A stretch of DNA of 64,000 nt from Pseudomonas arcuscaelestis (GCF_016881005.1 NZ_JACOPV010000004.1:1-64000); one strand, 5' to 3'; shown: positions 54,376-63,802, counted from the first letter of the stretch. Notes: a model not told the origin generated them from the letters alone. Made by a program: numbers and translations.

Positions 54376-56898
54376 ATGCCAGACACATCCAATCATTCGG
54401 AGAGTGTGGACCAGTCACACATCAGCCCTGACTCACGACATGCACAGCTGCTAGTGTTGGCTGCAGATGCGGGGCGTGATGTTGGTGTTATAGCGGAGAT
54501 GCTGAGGTTTCTAGATGTTCACCCGCAGCTAATTGATTTCCCCCGAGTCATGCAGGGGCTCGTGAATGCGCTTGATGCCATGGACGTACCGCCGGAGCTC
54601 AGCCTAGGTGCGTGCGATCTCAGAGCCTGGCGGGACGAGTGCCGTTGGATTATTTCAATCCGAAACAATCCTGATTTTATTGCGGCTTTGGGCCCCATGT
54701 TTTACCAGGGAGATGAGCGGCGTGCGCGTAACCCGGTCATCGGTAAGGGGGTACAGGAGCACGCGTTCCCATATGCGACGCTGTGGCACGAACCTGCGGA
54801 TTCAGAAAGCAAGCAGGATTACTACCGTCTTATTGGGCAGCTGCTTGTGGTCTACCAGCAAAGGGCGGATGGTCTGGGTCTTCGCGGTCAGAGATACAGC
54901 GCCTACCTTGAACTCCGAGCGCTCTGCGCACTGCAGATACTGTCCATACCAGATGATCTCAATATATGGTCCAGCTCTGCCGTATTTGCCCAGGGCTGCC
55001 GCCAATTCGACGCCGGCAGATCAATCGACTACCTAGCAGAATACTACCCACCAATCGTTCGTCTCGCCCGCTACCTGGGTGGTGAGGAACCGCCAGAACG
55101 TCACGGTGGCGGTGGCCATCGTCAGCATGGCGGTTCAAATAGCGCAGGCCTGGGTGTACTGATTAGCCGAGGGGCTACCGAGTTCCCGCTCGAGGATCCT
55201 GACGACCCTGATTTGCTCCCTGGATATATAAGTTTCGTGGCGCCTCAACCGCTAGACGATGATTTAGATGAAGCACTGCCGCTGGGCGAAATAACCACAG
55301 CGCGCGAAATATGTTTGATCGATACAAGGGGTGATGTCAGACCATATGTAGCTGAATTGCTCAGCCATGAGGGCATGCTCGCTCATATTTCTCGCAGTCG
55401 GCAATTTTTACCGTTTGGCTACAACCTGCTCACGCAGTATGAGCTAGCGAACCTCCTGTTTGGAGTCACTGATGAATTTATGCTCTGTAGGGAACGTATT
55501 CGTACTGCGCCAGCACTGGCGCATATACAGATCCGGAGGCGCTTGGAGGCACTGCTGGTGCTTCATCTCATGCTGTGGTTTGGTCGATCACTTGAGGACT
55601 GCAAAAAGCTGCGGATAGCTGAGCGGAATACGCGCCCGAGCACGGTGCTGGAGTTGGTTCTGGCTGATGAGGCAGGGCCGGCGGAGTTTAGATTTTTTGC
55701 ACCGACACCGGACTATGCAGCGGAAGAGCACTTGCCTCGAGAGTCCGTTCGAGAGTCTCAACCAGCAATCGCGGTACCAGATATGGTTGGGGCAGCTGCG
55801 CTCGTTATGGCAATCCGGGACTTGTCGCCGGTGAATGGCTCTGCCGTTATCACCTGCAAGATCAAAGACGTCGAGCGTGAAGTCCGAACCTTGTTGAGCG
55901 AGCTTGGGGGCGAAGATCCTCGCTACACGATGCACAAGGTGCGCTCCTATCTACATCGCCAAATCATCGCGGACACTCACGATGTGGTTGCAGCCACCAT
56001 GCTATCGGGGATGCCTTGTCTATCGGCCAACACGCCACTGTATTACAGCCAGTACAGCATCAACTATCTACGACGCCTGTATTGCCAATCAGTTCAGCGG
56101 GTGTTGGCTGCGGTTTATGCCACCGTGGGCCTGGAGGCTCCTAGTGCCCCGATTCCCGCTGTTCCGGAGGCGGCTGTTGGTGCCCGAAACTGCCTTCGGC
56201 TGGATACGGTAAAAGCTAATCTTGAGGCGTTGCTGGTAGTGCTGCGTAAACGCCCTCGAAAAGGTCTTCAGCAGCTTGTTCATTGGCACAACTGCCTGTC
56301 GTTGTGGACTGTGCAGATGCTTTTTATGGCAACTGGATGTCGAGCCATTCGTAACCCGTTGAGGCAGGCAGACGTATTTGAATCGCGCGGGGCATGCGGC
56401 GCGCTGGGTGATAAAGGCGCAGATGATGGGCATATGAGTCGCCTTGTGGTGTTGCCTGACCAGTTAAAGCGACAGTTACAGGCCTATAAGGCTCACTGCA
56501 GTGCAATTACCGCACAACTTGAGCCTCATCTACCCCAGCTGCCGGCCCCTACTAACGGTTTTTTTCTCCGGTTAGCCGACGGGGGATGTCTTTCCTACGA
56601 GGAAATTCGGCCGCTCCACATCAAAGCTGCAATGTGCCAGATTGAGGGTTTCACACCTCATCCAGTGAATGGATTCCGCAAATTGTTAAGAACGGAGCTC
56701 GCCGAGCGCGGATGCCCACCTGAAACACTTTCGGCTTTCATGGGGCATTGGCTGAGTGGCGAAGAGCCACAAGATGCTTTTTCGAGCTTTTGCCCGCGTA
56801 CTTACGTCCAAGACCTTCATGCCTATTTGTTGCCGCTCATGCGGGAGCTTGGCTGGATGGTTCGCAATAGCCATCTGGTCATGGAGGTTGATGCATGA
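54376..56898 (+). CDS. Large tyrosine recombinase 1 of a tandem pair
   Basis: This 840-residue protein has a C-terminal tyrosine-recombinase domain. Catalytic residues can be placed as Arg in ATGCRAIRNPL (about 656), His-x-x-Arg-like HPVNGFRKLL (about 761-770), His in FMGHWLSG (about 789) and Tyr in RTYVQDLHAY (about 810). The 600 residues before it are unassigned and include a His/Gly-rich stretch (ERHGGGGHRQHGGSN). ATG at 54376 is preferred to GTG at 54361. The stop overlaps the next start (ATGA). The size and pairing resemble gamma-mobile-trio (Gmt) recombinases; this is a tentative link. Confidence 0.75.
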   Translation: MPDTSNHSESVDQSHISPDSRHAQLLVLAADAGRDVGVIAEMLRFLDVHPQLIDFPRVMQGLVNALDAMDVPPELSLGACDLRAWRDECRWIISIRNNPDFIAALGPMFYQGDERRARNPVIGKGVQEHAFPYATLWHEPADSESKQDYYRLIGQLLVVYQQRADGLGLRGQRYSAYLELRALCALQILSIPDDLNIWSSSAVFAQGCRQFDAGRSIDYLAEYYPPIVRLARYLGGEEPPERHGGGGHRQHGGSNSAGLGVLISRGATEFPLEDPDDPDLLPGYISFVAPQPLDDDLDEALPLGEITTAREICLIDTRGDVRPYVAELLSHEGMLAHISRSRQFLPFGYNLLTQYELANLLFGVTDEFMLCRERIRTAPALAHIQIRRRLEALLVLHLMLWFGRSLEDCKKLRIAERNTRPSTVLELVLADEAGPAEFRFFAPTPDYAAEEHLPRESVRESQPAIAVPDMVGAAALVMAIRDLSPVNGSAVITCKIKDVEREVRTLLSELGGEDPRYTMHKVRSYLHRQIIADTHDVVAATMLSGMPCLSANTPLYYSQYSINYLRRLYCQSVQRVLAAVYATVGLEAPSAPIPAVPEAAVGARNCLRLDTVKANLEALLVVLRKRPRKGLQQLVHWHNCLSLWTVQMLFMATGCRAIRNPLRQADVFESRGACGALGDKGADDGHMSRLVVLPDQLKRQLQAYKAHCSAITAQLEPHLPQLPAPTNGFFLRLADGGCLSYEEIRPLHIKAAMCQIEGFTPHPVNGFRKLLRTELAERGCPPETLSAFMGHWLSGEEPQDAFSSFCPRTYVQDLHAYLLPLMRELGWMVRNSHLVMEVDA

Positions 56899-59800
56899 AT
56901 AGCTCAATCCTCTCGGATGAAATGCTGTCAGTTATCTGGAACCCGGATAAACATGATCCAGAGTGGAAAAATGGATATCTTCTGACACTCCAGGAGCGCT
57001 GCAAAGACTCCGGTAACAGCATCGGTGAATGGCTCTGCGGACAACGTTCGCTGCGTAGCTTTCCCATCAAGGAGATGCAAAATCTCGAGAATCAGCTCGA
57101 AAGCTCGACATTACGCAACACGCTGCTAGACGTGACGCGTCGGGCGCAGCGTTTTAATCCGAGCTTGCCGCTGGCTCGGATAGCGATCGAAACGCAGCGC
57201 CGCCCTAATCCGATTAATCCAGACCTGTACACCTCAGAGAATCTGTCGGCCAGTCGAGGTGTTATCAATGCGCTAGAACGTGCAATCAGACTCGATCTTG
57301 AAAAACTTACGTCCCATGAGCGTATTGGGGTACTCCTTCTGAGTGCTGCCTACTACGGTGCCCTGATGGACATCCCACAACTTAATGCGCTTACTCAGCT
57401 TGATCCAGGGCAGGCCCTGTGGATATCTGGAGCTCCAGAGTTTCGGCTGAAGCTTTCAATTCGCGGTCAACCCGAGTCTGAGCAGCGGCAATGGTTTCCA
57501 GATCCAATAACCCTGGCATTTATATCGCGCTGCGCTCCAGATCTGGCCGAGAACAAGCCGCATTTGGCTCGAAAGGAGGGAAAACTAAAATGTATTCAGG
57601 CGGCTCTGGCCGTAGGAGGAGTGTGCTCTCAGAACCAGCCCGGCTCTCTGGAGCGAGTATTTGAGTTATTACGTATTCAACGTCAAACACAATTGCCACA
57701 GCTGCTGATGAACTACTCCACGAGGTCCAGCTATGTGACGCATTCGGTTTTGGTGGATTCTTGGCAGCATTTGCACGGAAATTCACCGATTCCAGAAATC
57801 GAAGGGAAACCAAAACGGAAAAAACACCGGTTTCGCAGGCCCAAGCAAAGTATTCCCGAGTGGTTGACGGCGTTATGCCGAAAAGTCCGAAAGAGGCAAA
57901 TTGCAGTATTCGAGAATGAGCAGCCACCCCGAACTCTCCAGGCGCTGATCGGCAACTGGGCGTCATTTCTACTTCACGGCCGCTCGTTCTATGGCAACCC
58001 GTTACAGCCCAAAACAGTGTCCAACTATTTGCGGGATGTCGGTGTTGGATTGGACGATATGCTCTCTGTCGAATCGATCCTGGATGTTCCACCTGATGCG
58101 CTGGAGGAGCTCTATGAGCAGATGCTCGAAGCTCAACCCACAGCTCCTATGAGGAGAAACCTAGCCAAGGGGCTGTTGGAATTTCATGGCTATCTACAGC
58201 AAAGATTTGCGTATCCACCTATCAGTCCCTATGCGGCATTGGGTATTGGGAAAACACCTCAGTTCGTCGATGCCCAGATCCTCAGCGAGGAGCAATATCA
58301 CCTAGCGTTGCGAGATCTGGCTGCAGGGCCGTTGGGCCAGCGTTCGCCACGCCTTGCAATGGTCGCGCAGGTGATGCTGATTTTCGGTTTTCGCCTAGGT
58401 CTGCGTCGTAATGAGGCGCTGAAATTGCTGCGTCGTGATCTGCAATTACCTGCGCTGTCTGTTGAGCGTGCCGCTGCAGTAAGGCGCAGACATCCGAGCC
58501 TCAAGCTATTGTCGCCTGAGCGATTGATTGCTCCTGAACGACCGGTCAACTTGCACGTTCGACCACATGCTCAGCGTGCGTTAAAAACACGTAACTCGAC
58601 AAGGACGCTACCACTTCACGTTTTGCTTGAGCCAGATGAGTTGCAGCTCATCGAGCGCCTGGCTCGGCTGCGCGATGACGAAGAGCTGAAGAGTTCATAT
58701 TCGGAATTCTTGTTCTGTATCCCGGAATTCCAGACTCGATGGGTATCTGAATCAACACTGATGCCGGCTATTCATGACGCACTACGCCGTGTCACTGGGT
58801 GCAGAGATATGCACTATCACCACCTGAGACATTCGGCCGCGACTTGGCTGACGTTTAAGCTGGCCGCTTCAGACCTCGGTGTTAGTCAGTCGGTTGGATT
58901 GCTGTTCGGTAAGCATGCGCAAACCATGAATTGGCTGCTGGACACAGAACGGTTCAACCGAGCCTTTCTTCACTCCCCGGAGTCCGCCACTCGACGTGTT
59001 ATCCACATCACCAGCGCTGTTCTAGGGCATGCGAGTCCCAAAACATCCCTGCTCCACTATGTTCACTGCATGCCATGGTTATCGGCGCTGTGCTGGCAAT
59101 GGAATCCTGAATTTTGGCCGCCTGGCCATGTCATCGCGAAAATTGCCCAAGTCAGTTTGCCAAACAAGCCGGACGACCTACCTGCGGCAGGCCTGTCTGC
59201 AGAGATTCGGCACATGCAGCGAATCATCGGCCGCATGAAGGTCTATAGGCACAGTAACCAAGTAAAAGTTAGGCGCCCACTGATCTCCCCTCAGAAGGTT
59301 GAAGGTGGGTGGGCACTGAGGAGATTGAATGAAATCTCATCCATGCTCTCCTACGAGGTTTACGCAGAGTCCTCGGGGCAGTTGGTTAACATGGAGTGGG
59401 TTACGTTTACCGAAGCTGATCGATCGGCCATGCTGGAGCGGGCAAGATACATCAGCCACCTCGGGAAGCATCGTTTGCAGAGCCCAGCGACGTCTGACTC
59501 AAATTATAGAATTGAGCTTGTCCCTAGACCGCCTAAGCACGGAGGTCTGGCCGGGGTAGCCGCCTATGCGGATCGGCTCTATCGCCTGCTAAGCAGCCGG
59601 CATAAAGCTAAAGCTGGTCGAGTGCTGGACGATTTCGTTGAGCGCTGCTGGGCGAGCGAGACAACACTACGCTTCTACTCCGGCAGGGATGATAAGAGTG
59701 CCCGTGAGTACCTGTGGCTTCTATCTGAACTGGGCATCCCTTTGGTTGATATTAAGTTCATCATTTACGACGAGGGCACGCCCAAGCAAACCAAAAGCCG

Positions 59801-60011
59801 TTGGCGAACGGTTCTGGGAAAACCCCGCCTGAAATTCATTGAGCAAGCTCCAGAGAATCGAAGCACCCAGAACAGCCACTTGGGTATTCGAGCGACACTG
59901 CGTTTACCAGGAGCAGAGCTCAATGCTCAGGAGCAGAACCACCACCACTCCGGAGCAGCCCTGCGCTACTTGATGCTGATGGCCTCCATCGACTGGCATT
60001 TCCGAGTCTGA
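56895..60011 (+). CDS. Large tyrosine recombinase 2 of a tandem pair
   Basis: This 1038-residue protein has a central tyrosine-recombinase domain (about 480-725): Arg in FGFRLGLRRNEALKLL (about 500-510), HHLRHSAATW (about 642-651) and LGHASPKTSLLHYVH (about 710-724), with a Tyr in the right place. A further 300 residues follow the catalytic domain. It is translated with recombinase 1 through the 4-bp overlap. The two probably act together on the element ends. It is unlike standard phage integrases, which are 350-450 residues. Confidence 0.78.
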   Translation: MNSSILSDEMLSVIWNPDKHDPEWKNGYLLTLQERCKDSGNSIGEWLCGQRSLRSFPIKEMQNLENQLESSTLRNTLLDVTRRAQRFNPSLPLARIAIETQRRPNPINPDLYTSENLSASRGVINALERAIRLDLEKLTSHERIGVLLLSAAYYGALMDIPQLNALTQLDPGQALWISGAPEFRLKLSIRGQPESEQRQWFPDPITLAFISRCAPDLAENKPHLARKEGKLKCIQAALAVGGVCSQNQPGSLERVFELLRIQRQTQLPQLLMNYSTRSSYVTHSVLVDSWQHLHGNSPIPEIEGKPKRKKHRFRRPKQSIPEWLTALCRKVRKRQIAVFENEQPPRTLQALIGNWASFLLHGRSFYGNPLQPKTVSNYLRDVGVGLDDMLSVESILDVPPDALEELYEQMLEAQPTAPMRRNLAKGLLEFHGYLQQRFAYPPISPYAALGIGKTPQFVDAQILSEEQYHLALRDLAAGPLGQRSPRLAMVAQVMLIFGFRLGLRRNEALKLLRRDLQLPALSVERAAAVRRRHPSLKLLSPERLIAPERPVNLHVRPHAQRALKTRNSTRTLPLHVLLEPDELQLIERLARLRDDEELKSSYSEFLFCIPEFQTRWVSESTLMPAIHDALRRVTGCRDMHYHHLRHSAATWLTFKLAASDLGVSQSVGLLFGKHAQTMNWLLDTERFNRAFLHSPESATRRVIHITSAVLGHASPKTSLLHYVHCMPWLSALCWQWNPEFWPPGHVIAKIAQVSLPNKPDDLPAAGLSAEIRHMQRIIGRMKVYRHSNQVKVRRPLISPQKVEGGWALRRLNEISSMLSYEVYAESSGQLVNMEWVTFTEADRSAMLERARYISHLGKHRLQSPATSDSNYRIELVPRPPKHGGLAGVAAYADRLYRLLSSRHKAKAGRVLDDFVERCWASETTLRFYSGRDDKSAREYLWLLSELGIPLVDIKFIIYDEGTPKQTKSRWRTVLGKPRLKFIEQAPENRSTQNSHLGIRATLRLPGAELNAQEQNHHHSGAALRYLMLMASIDWHFRV

Positions 60012-60028
60012 CCAAGTCCGGAGGGCGT

Positions 60029-60241
60029 TCAGCCCGCCGGATCATCCTGCAATTCCAACAACTCTCCCACCTGGCAGTTCAGGTACTGGCAGATCGTTTC
60101 CAGGTCCTTGAGCTCTACCCTCTGCGCGGTCTCGTGATAGAGCCGCGTGAGGGTTCCGCGGTTGATCCCCGTATCCCTGACCACGTCACTGATCTTCAGT
60201 TTCCGCTCGCCCAGTAAGCGAGACAAATGGCACTTGACCAT
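60029..60241 (-). CDS. Small Xre-family repressor
   Basis: This 70-residue HTH protein is of the Cro/CI/YozG type: MVKCHLSRLLGERKLKISDVVRDTGINRGTLTRLY, then LETICQYLNCQVGELLEL. ATG at 60241 has GGAG 6 bases upstream. It is divergent from the excisionase-integrase genes and lies next to two matching operators (60255-60275 and 60307-60327), which it presumably binds to repress both directions. Confidence 0.88.
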   Translation of the reverse strand: MVKCHLSRLLGERKLKISDVVRDTGINRGTLTRLYHETAQRVELKDLETICQYLNCQVGELLELQDDPAG

Positions 60242-60254
60242 CCCAATCTCCAAA

Positions 60255-60275
60255 AATGATCTTCAGGAGATCATT
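60255..60275. promoter_or_regulatory. Operator 1 (inverted repeat)
   Basis: AATGATCT and AGATCATT are perfect arms around TCAGG. It lies just upstream of the xre start. The same site recurs at 60307-60327 with one base changed in the centre (ACAGG). Confidence 0.75.
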
Positions 60276-60306
60276 TTGTCCTTGCAAAGCTCAAAATGAG
60301 CGTTAT

Positions 60307-60327
60307 ATTGATCTACAGGAGATCATT
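60307..60327. promoter_or_regulatory. Operator 2 (inverted repeat)
   Basis: TGATCT (60309-60314) and AGATCA (60320-60325) flank ACAGG, with near-matching outer bases. The centre-to-centre distance from operator 1 is 52 bp, about five helical turns, so both can face the same side of DNA. A TATATT hexamer (60304-60309) overlaps it, as expected of a repressed promoter. Confidence 0.72.
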
Positions 60328-60388
60328 ATGAGAGTTCAGAAGCTCATAAGAATCCGCTGTCGTTCAATTTAGCAGAGAGGGCATGTCC

Positions 60389-60622
60389 ATGTCTCACACA
60401 TACCTGACTACCGAAGAGCTGGCCACACGCATGAAGTACGACGCGCGCACCATCCGTAATCGCTTGAAAGATTCAGTCCTGCTCGAAGGGATTCACTACT
60501 TCCGTCCTTTTGGCGGCCGCAAGATCCTTTTCATCTGGGAAGCCGTGGAAGAAGACATGCAGAAATTCTCGCGGGCTTCTGGGCTGGTTCCGATGGCTGG
60601 TGGAGGCATCTGCCATGGGTAA
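60389..60622 (+). CDS. Excisionase/AlpA-like HTH protein
   Basis: This 77-residue protein starts MSHTYLTTEELATRMKYDARTIRNRLKDSV, a winged-helix excisionase-type domain, followed by GIHYFRPFGGRKILFIWEAVEEDM. Such proteins direct excision by the neighbouring integrase. ATG at 60389 has GAGAGG 8 bases upstream; ATG at 60383 is closer. The stop overlaps the integrase start by 8 bp, so they are co-translated. Confidence 0.82.
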   Translation: MSHTYLTTEELATRMKYDARTIRNRLKDSVLLEGIHYFRPFGGRKILFIWEAVEEDMQKFSRASGLVPMAGGGICHG

Positions 60623-61775
60623 GATTCGTGCCCGTGTCGACAACGAAAAGTTGTTCTTTGACTTTACCTACCTGGATCAGCGCTGCCGCGAGCAGACCAC
60701 GCTGCCTGATACGCCTGCTAACCGGAAAAAGCTGGAGAAGATTCTTGAGCGCATAGAGGCGGAAATCACCCTCGGCTGCTTTGACTACGCCACCTACTTC
60801 CCTCAAAGCAGCAAGGTGCAAGAGATCAGTCGGTTGCAGGCTGGCTGTACATCGCTAAAAACACCACTTTTCAAGGATTTTGCCGAACTATGGTTTGATG
60901 AAATGAGGGTCGAGTGGCGTGATACGCACGCCAAAACCGTGCGCCTTACCCTTGATAAGCATTTGCTGCCTGAGTTCGGCAAAAAAGAGGTCAGCGCCAT
61001 CACGAAAGCAGAACTTCTGTCATTCCGCTCGGCACTCGGCAAAGTCCCCGGGCAGAAAGGTCAAAGTCTGACAGCGACGCGAATCAACCACATCATGACG
61101 CCATTGCGCATGATCCTTAGTGAGGCAGCTGACCGATTCGAGTTTACCTCGCCATACCTCAACATCAAATCACTGAAAGTCCCCAAGACAGATGTAGAGC
61201 CCTTCACTCTGGATGAAGTGCTGCAGATTCTCGGTGCCGTGCGTGAGGACTTCCGCAACTACTACACGGTGCGCTTCTTCACCGGTATGCGCACAGCCGA
61301 AGTTGATGGCCTGCAATGGAAGTACGTCGACTTTCAGCGTCGGCAGATTCTGATCCGCGAAACCTGGGTAGGCGGCAAGCTCGACTACACCAAGAACGAC
61401 GGTTCGCAGCGTGAGATCGATATGTCCGAGCCGGTTTACCAGGCGCTCCTCGGCCAGCGCGAGAAAACCGGCAGTGGCCAGTTCGTCTTCTGCACCCGTG
61501 AAGGTACGCCGCACGCATATCGCAATATCAACGACCGGGTTTGGTACCCGCTGCTGCGCCATCTGGGCTTGCGCAGGCGGCGTCCCTATCAAACCCGTCA
61601 TACGGCCGCGACCTTGTTGCTGGCGGCTGGTGAAAACCCGGAGTGGATCGCCCGGCAGATGGGACACACCACCACCGAGATGCTGTTCCGTGTCTATTCG
61701 CGCTATGTCCCCAACCTGACTCGGCGTGATGGCAGTGCCTTCGACAACCTGATCAAAGCCAATCTCAAGGCCTGA
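60615..61775 (+). CDS. Phage-type tyrosine integrase (DUF3596 arm-binding domain)
   Basis: This 386-residue integrase has an N-terminal arm-type domain (MGKIRARVDNEKLFFDFTYLDQRCREQT), a core-binding domain (about 85-180) and a catalytic domain. Catalytic residues are Arg in FFTGMRTAEVDGLQW (about 232), YQTRHT where a Tyr replaces the usual first His of HxxRH, His in RQMGHTT and Tyr in FRVYSRY. ATG at 60615 is chosen because it gives the family start. It may integrate the island or be a module of a second element. Confidence 0.9.
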   Translation: MGKIRARVDNEKLFFDFTYLDQRCREQTTLPDTPANRKKLEKILERIEAEITLGCFDYATYFPQSSKVQEISRLQAGCTSLKTPLFKDFAELWFDEMRVEWRDTHAKTVRLTLDKHLLPEFGKKEVSAITKAELLSFRSALGKVPGQKGQSLTATRINHIMTPLRMILSEAADRFEFTSPYLNIKSLKVPKTDVEPFTLDEVLQILGAVREDFRNYYTVRFFTGMRTAEVDGLQWKYVDFQRRQILIRETWVGGKLDYTKNDGSQREIDMSEPVYQALLGQREKTGSGQFVFCTREGTPHAYRNINDRVWYPLLRHLGLRRRRPYQTRHTAATLLLAAGENPEWIARQMGHTTTEMLFRVYSRYVPNLTRRDGSAFDNLIKANLKA

Positions 61776-61786
61776 GGAGTTCCACC

Positions 61787-62071
61787 ATGAAACTGATCAA
61801 ACGTGACAACGTGACCCCTCTGCATCCATCAATGGAGGCCCGCGAGCATAAGTACCTCAAGCACTTGGCTTCAGCCATGAGTCACTACCTTGAGAACCCC
61901 CATGGCACCGAGCTTATCTGCATCCTCGGCTCCGGCTACGAGAAGGATAATCGGCATGCCCTCGAAACCTGGGTCGCCTACCACCGCAACGAAGTTTTCG
62001 AAAAGCGCCTGGAGGGCCGCAGCCCGCTCGACTATCTGATCGAGAAGCTTGAAAGACTGTTGGCTAACTAA
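61787..62071 (+). CDS. Small element-encoded hypothetical protein
   Basis: This 94-residue protein (MKLIKRDNVTPLHPSMEARE) has no signal, membrane helix or known motif, and ends in a basic helix (LDYLIEKLERLLAN). GAGGAG lies 7 bases before the ATG, 11 bp after the integrase stop, so it belongs to the integration operon. No family recognised. Confidence 0.65.
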   Translation: MKLIKRDNVTPLHPSMEAREHKYLKHLASAMSHYLENPHGTELICILGSGYEKDNRHALETWVAYHRNEVFEKRLEGRSPLDYLIEKLERLLAN

Positions 62072-62078
62072 GTTCAGA

Positions 62079-62100
62079 AGGGGCCGAAAGGCCCCTTTAT
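62079..62100 (+). terminator. Terminator of the integration operon
   Basis: GGGGCC and GGCCCC around GAAA, followed by TTTATTG. It directly follows the small hypothetical gene and separates the integration module from the sigma-54 regulator gene. Confidence 0.8.
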
Positions 62101-62310
62101 TGTTCTACCTCGGCAGCAGCGAGACTGTCCCATTCACTTGCCAATCTTCGTTTGGATGAAGTTTCCGGCACCTCCGTCGGTACAACTCAACTTGAACATG
62201 CAGTCAGGCAGTTAAAGACCCGGGTTGAAGGATTGGTTTACTATCCGGACGCGAACCAGAGCACATTTTTTCTCCTGCCCGCTGATGGGCAAGAGGGAGG
62301 CCGGGAGTAA
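62101..62310 (+). pseudogene. Possible 3' remnant of a larger gene
   Basis: A stretch of 69 codons is open in one frame up to TAA at 62308 and reads like natural protein (LDEVSGTSVGTTQLEHAVRQ, then VYYPDANQSTFFLLPADG), with no start codon or ribosome site. It stops just before the GTG of the regulator gene. I take it as the tail of a gene whose front was lost when the integrase module inserted. The family is not known. Confidence 0.35.
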
Positions 62311-62317
62311 AGGGACA

Positions 62318-63799
62318 GTGGTAAAGAAGCAGTGCGTATTGGCCAGCTGGGTTGGCGGGAATGATCTCAAAGCAGTCGCAGGCGCTGAGGCAGGCCCGAT
62401 TCTTGCGACCCTGAACACGGTGTCCTTTGATAGCGTCGAGCTGCTTTGCTCATACCCTGCTGAGCGCGTTGAGCCCTACCTGGCCTGGCTGCGCGATCAG
62501 GTGGATGTAGCGATCACCGCGCATTACGTTTCTCTGTCTTCCCCCGTTCATTTCGGCGAGATCTACCAGGCCGCCAGTCAGCATTTAAAACGCCTGAGTA
62601 CTTCCGCTAATCAGCTTTCCATTCTGCTCAGTCCCGGTACACCGGCCATGCAAGCGGTGTGGATTCTGCTGGGCAAAACGCGCTACCCGGCGACCTTCTA
62701 CCAGTCCTCACTTGAGCAAGGTGTTCAGCAGGTCGAGGTGCCGTTTGAAATCGCGGCCGAGTATGTGCCGGCTGCTGATACCATCAGTACCGACAAGCTG
62801 GTCCAGCTCGCCGGGCTGGATGCTCCCGTGGATGCAGCCTTCGACAGCATCGTGACGCAGAGCGAGCGCATGCTGGCCCTCAAGGCGCAGGCGCAAATAC
62901 TCGCGGCGAAGCAGGTGCCGGTGCTGATCTACGGTGAAACCGGCACCGGCAAAGAGCTGTTTGCCCGCGCCATTCACAATGCCGGCCCACGTTCTGCCGC
63001 GCCCTTTGTGGCGGTGAACTGCGGTGCCATCGTGCCGGAGCTGATTGACTCCACCCTGTTTGGCCACAAAAAAGGCGCATTTACCGGCGCTATTGCGGAT
63101 CGGCCCGGGGTGTTCCAGCAGGCTCACGGCGGCACGCTGTTTCTGGATGAGTTCGGTGAGCTGACGCCCGATGTTCAGGTGCGGCTCCTGCGCGTACTGC
63201 AGGAAGGCACATTCACTCCTGTAGGCTCCAACCAAGAGCTCAAGGTGGATGTGCGACTAATCACCGCTACCCACCGTAATCTGATGCAGGAAGTCGCTCA
63301 CGGGCGCTTCCGTGAAGACTTGTTCTATCGCATCGCTGTAGGTGTACTGCACCTTCCGCCGCTCAGAGAGCGCGAAGGTGATCTGCTGTTGCTGTCGGAA
63401 AAACTGCTGGCGGGGATTGCCAGCCAGGACGCCAGTCTCGGCGATAAGAAAATTTCCGCAGAAGCAAAAAATCTTATCCTCCAGCACCCCTGGCGTGGCA
63501 ATGTCCGTGAACTACAGTCCACCTTATTGCGTGCAGCACTCTGGTGTCCGGGCGATCTGATAGCGGCTCACGATATCGAGCAAGCACTGTTCAAATTGCC
63601 GCAAGCGCAGGCCGATGTATTGGCCATGGATGTTACGCAAGGCATTGATCTACAACAGATAATCGCTGAAGTCGCAGGCCATTATCTGCGCAAGGCTCTG
63701 ATGCTTACCGGCAACAACAAAACCCGGGCGGCCAGCCTGCTAGGCCTTAAAAGCCAGCAAACGCTGAGCAACTGGATGGACAAATACGGCATCGAATAA
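62318..63799 (+). CDS. CARF-type (RtcR-like) sigma-54 transcriptional activator
   Basis: This 493-residue regulator has an N-terminal Rossmann-like sensor (about 3-155) with CARF-like features (LASWVGGNDLKAV, GPILATLNTVSFDSVELL, LLSPGTPAMQAVW). An AAA+ domain follows with Walker A GETGTGKE, GAFTGA (the sigma-54 contact loop) and GGTLFLDEFGEL, and then a Fis-type HTH (TGNNKTRAASLLGLKSQQTL). CARF domains bind cyclic or linear oligonucleotides (family knowledge); the ligand is unknown. GTG at 62318 is chosen because upstream codons overlap another coding-like frame. It probably drives the promoter at 63803. Confidence 0.82.
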   Translation: MVKKQCVLASWVGGNDLKAVAGAEAGPILATLNTVSFDSVELLCSYPAERVEPYLAWLRDQVDVAITAHYVSLSSPVHFGEIYQAASQHLKRLSTSANQLSILLSPGTPAMQAVWILLGKTRYPATFYQSSLEQGVQQVEVPFEIAAEYVPAADTISTDKLVQLAGLDAPVDAAFDSIVTQSERMLALKAQAQILAAKQVPVLIYGETGTGKELFARAIHNAGPRSAAPFVAVNCGAIVPELIDSTLFGHKKGAFTGAIADRPGVFQQAHGGTLFLDEFGELTPDVQVRLLRVLQEGTFTPVGSNQELKVDVRLITATHRNLMQEVAHGRFREDLFYRIAVGVLHLPPLREREGDLLLLSEKLLAGIASQDASLGDKKISAEAKNLILQHPWRGNVRELQSTLLRAALWCPGDLIAAHDIEQALFKLPQAQADVLAMDVTQGIDLQQIIAEVAGHYLRKALMLTGNNKTRAASLLGLKSQQTLSNWMDKYGIE

Positions 63800-63802
63800 A
63801 AC

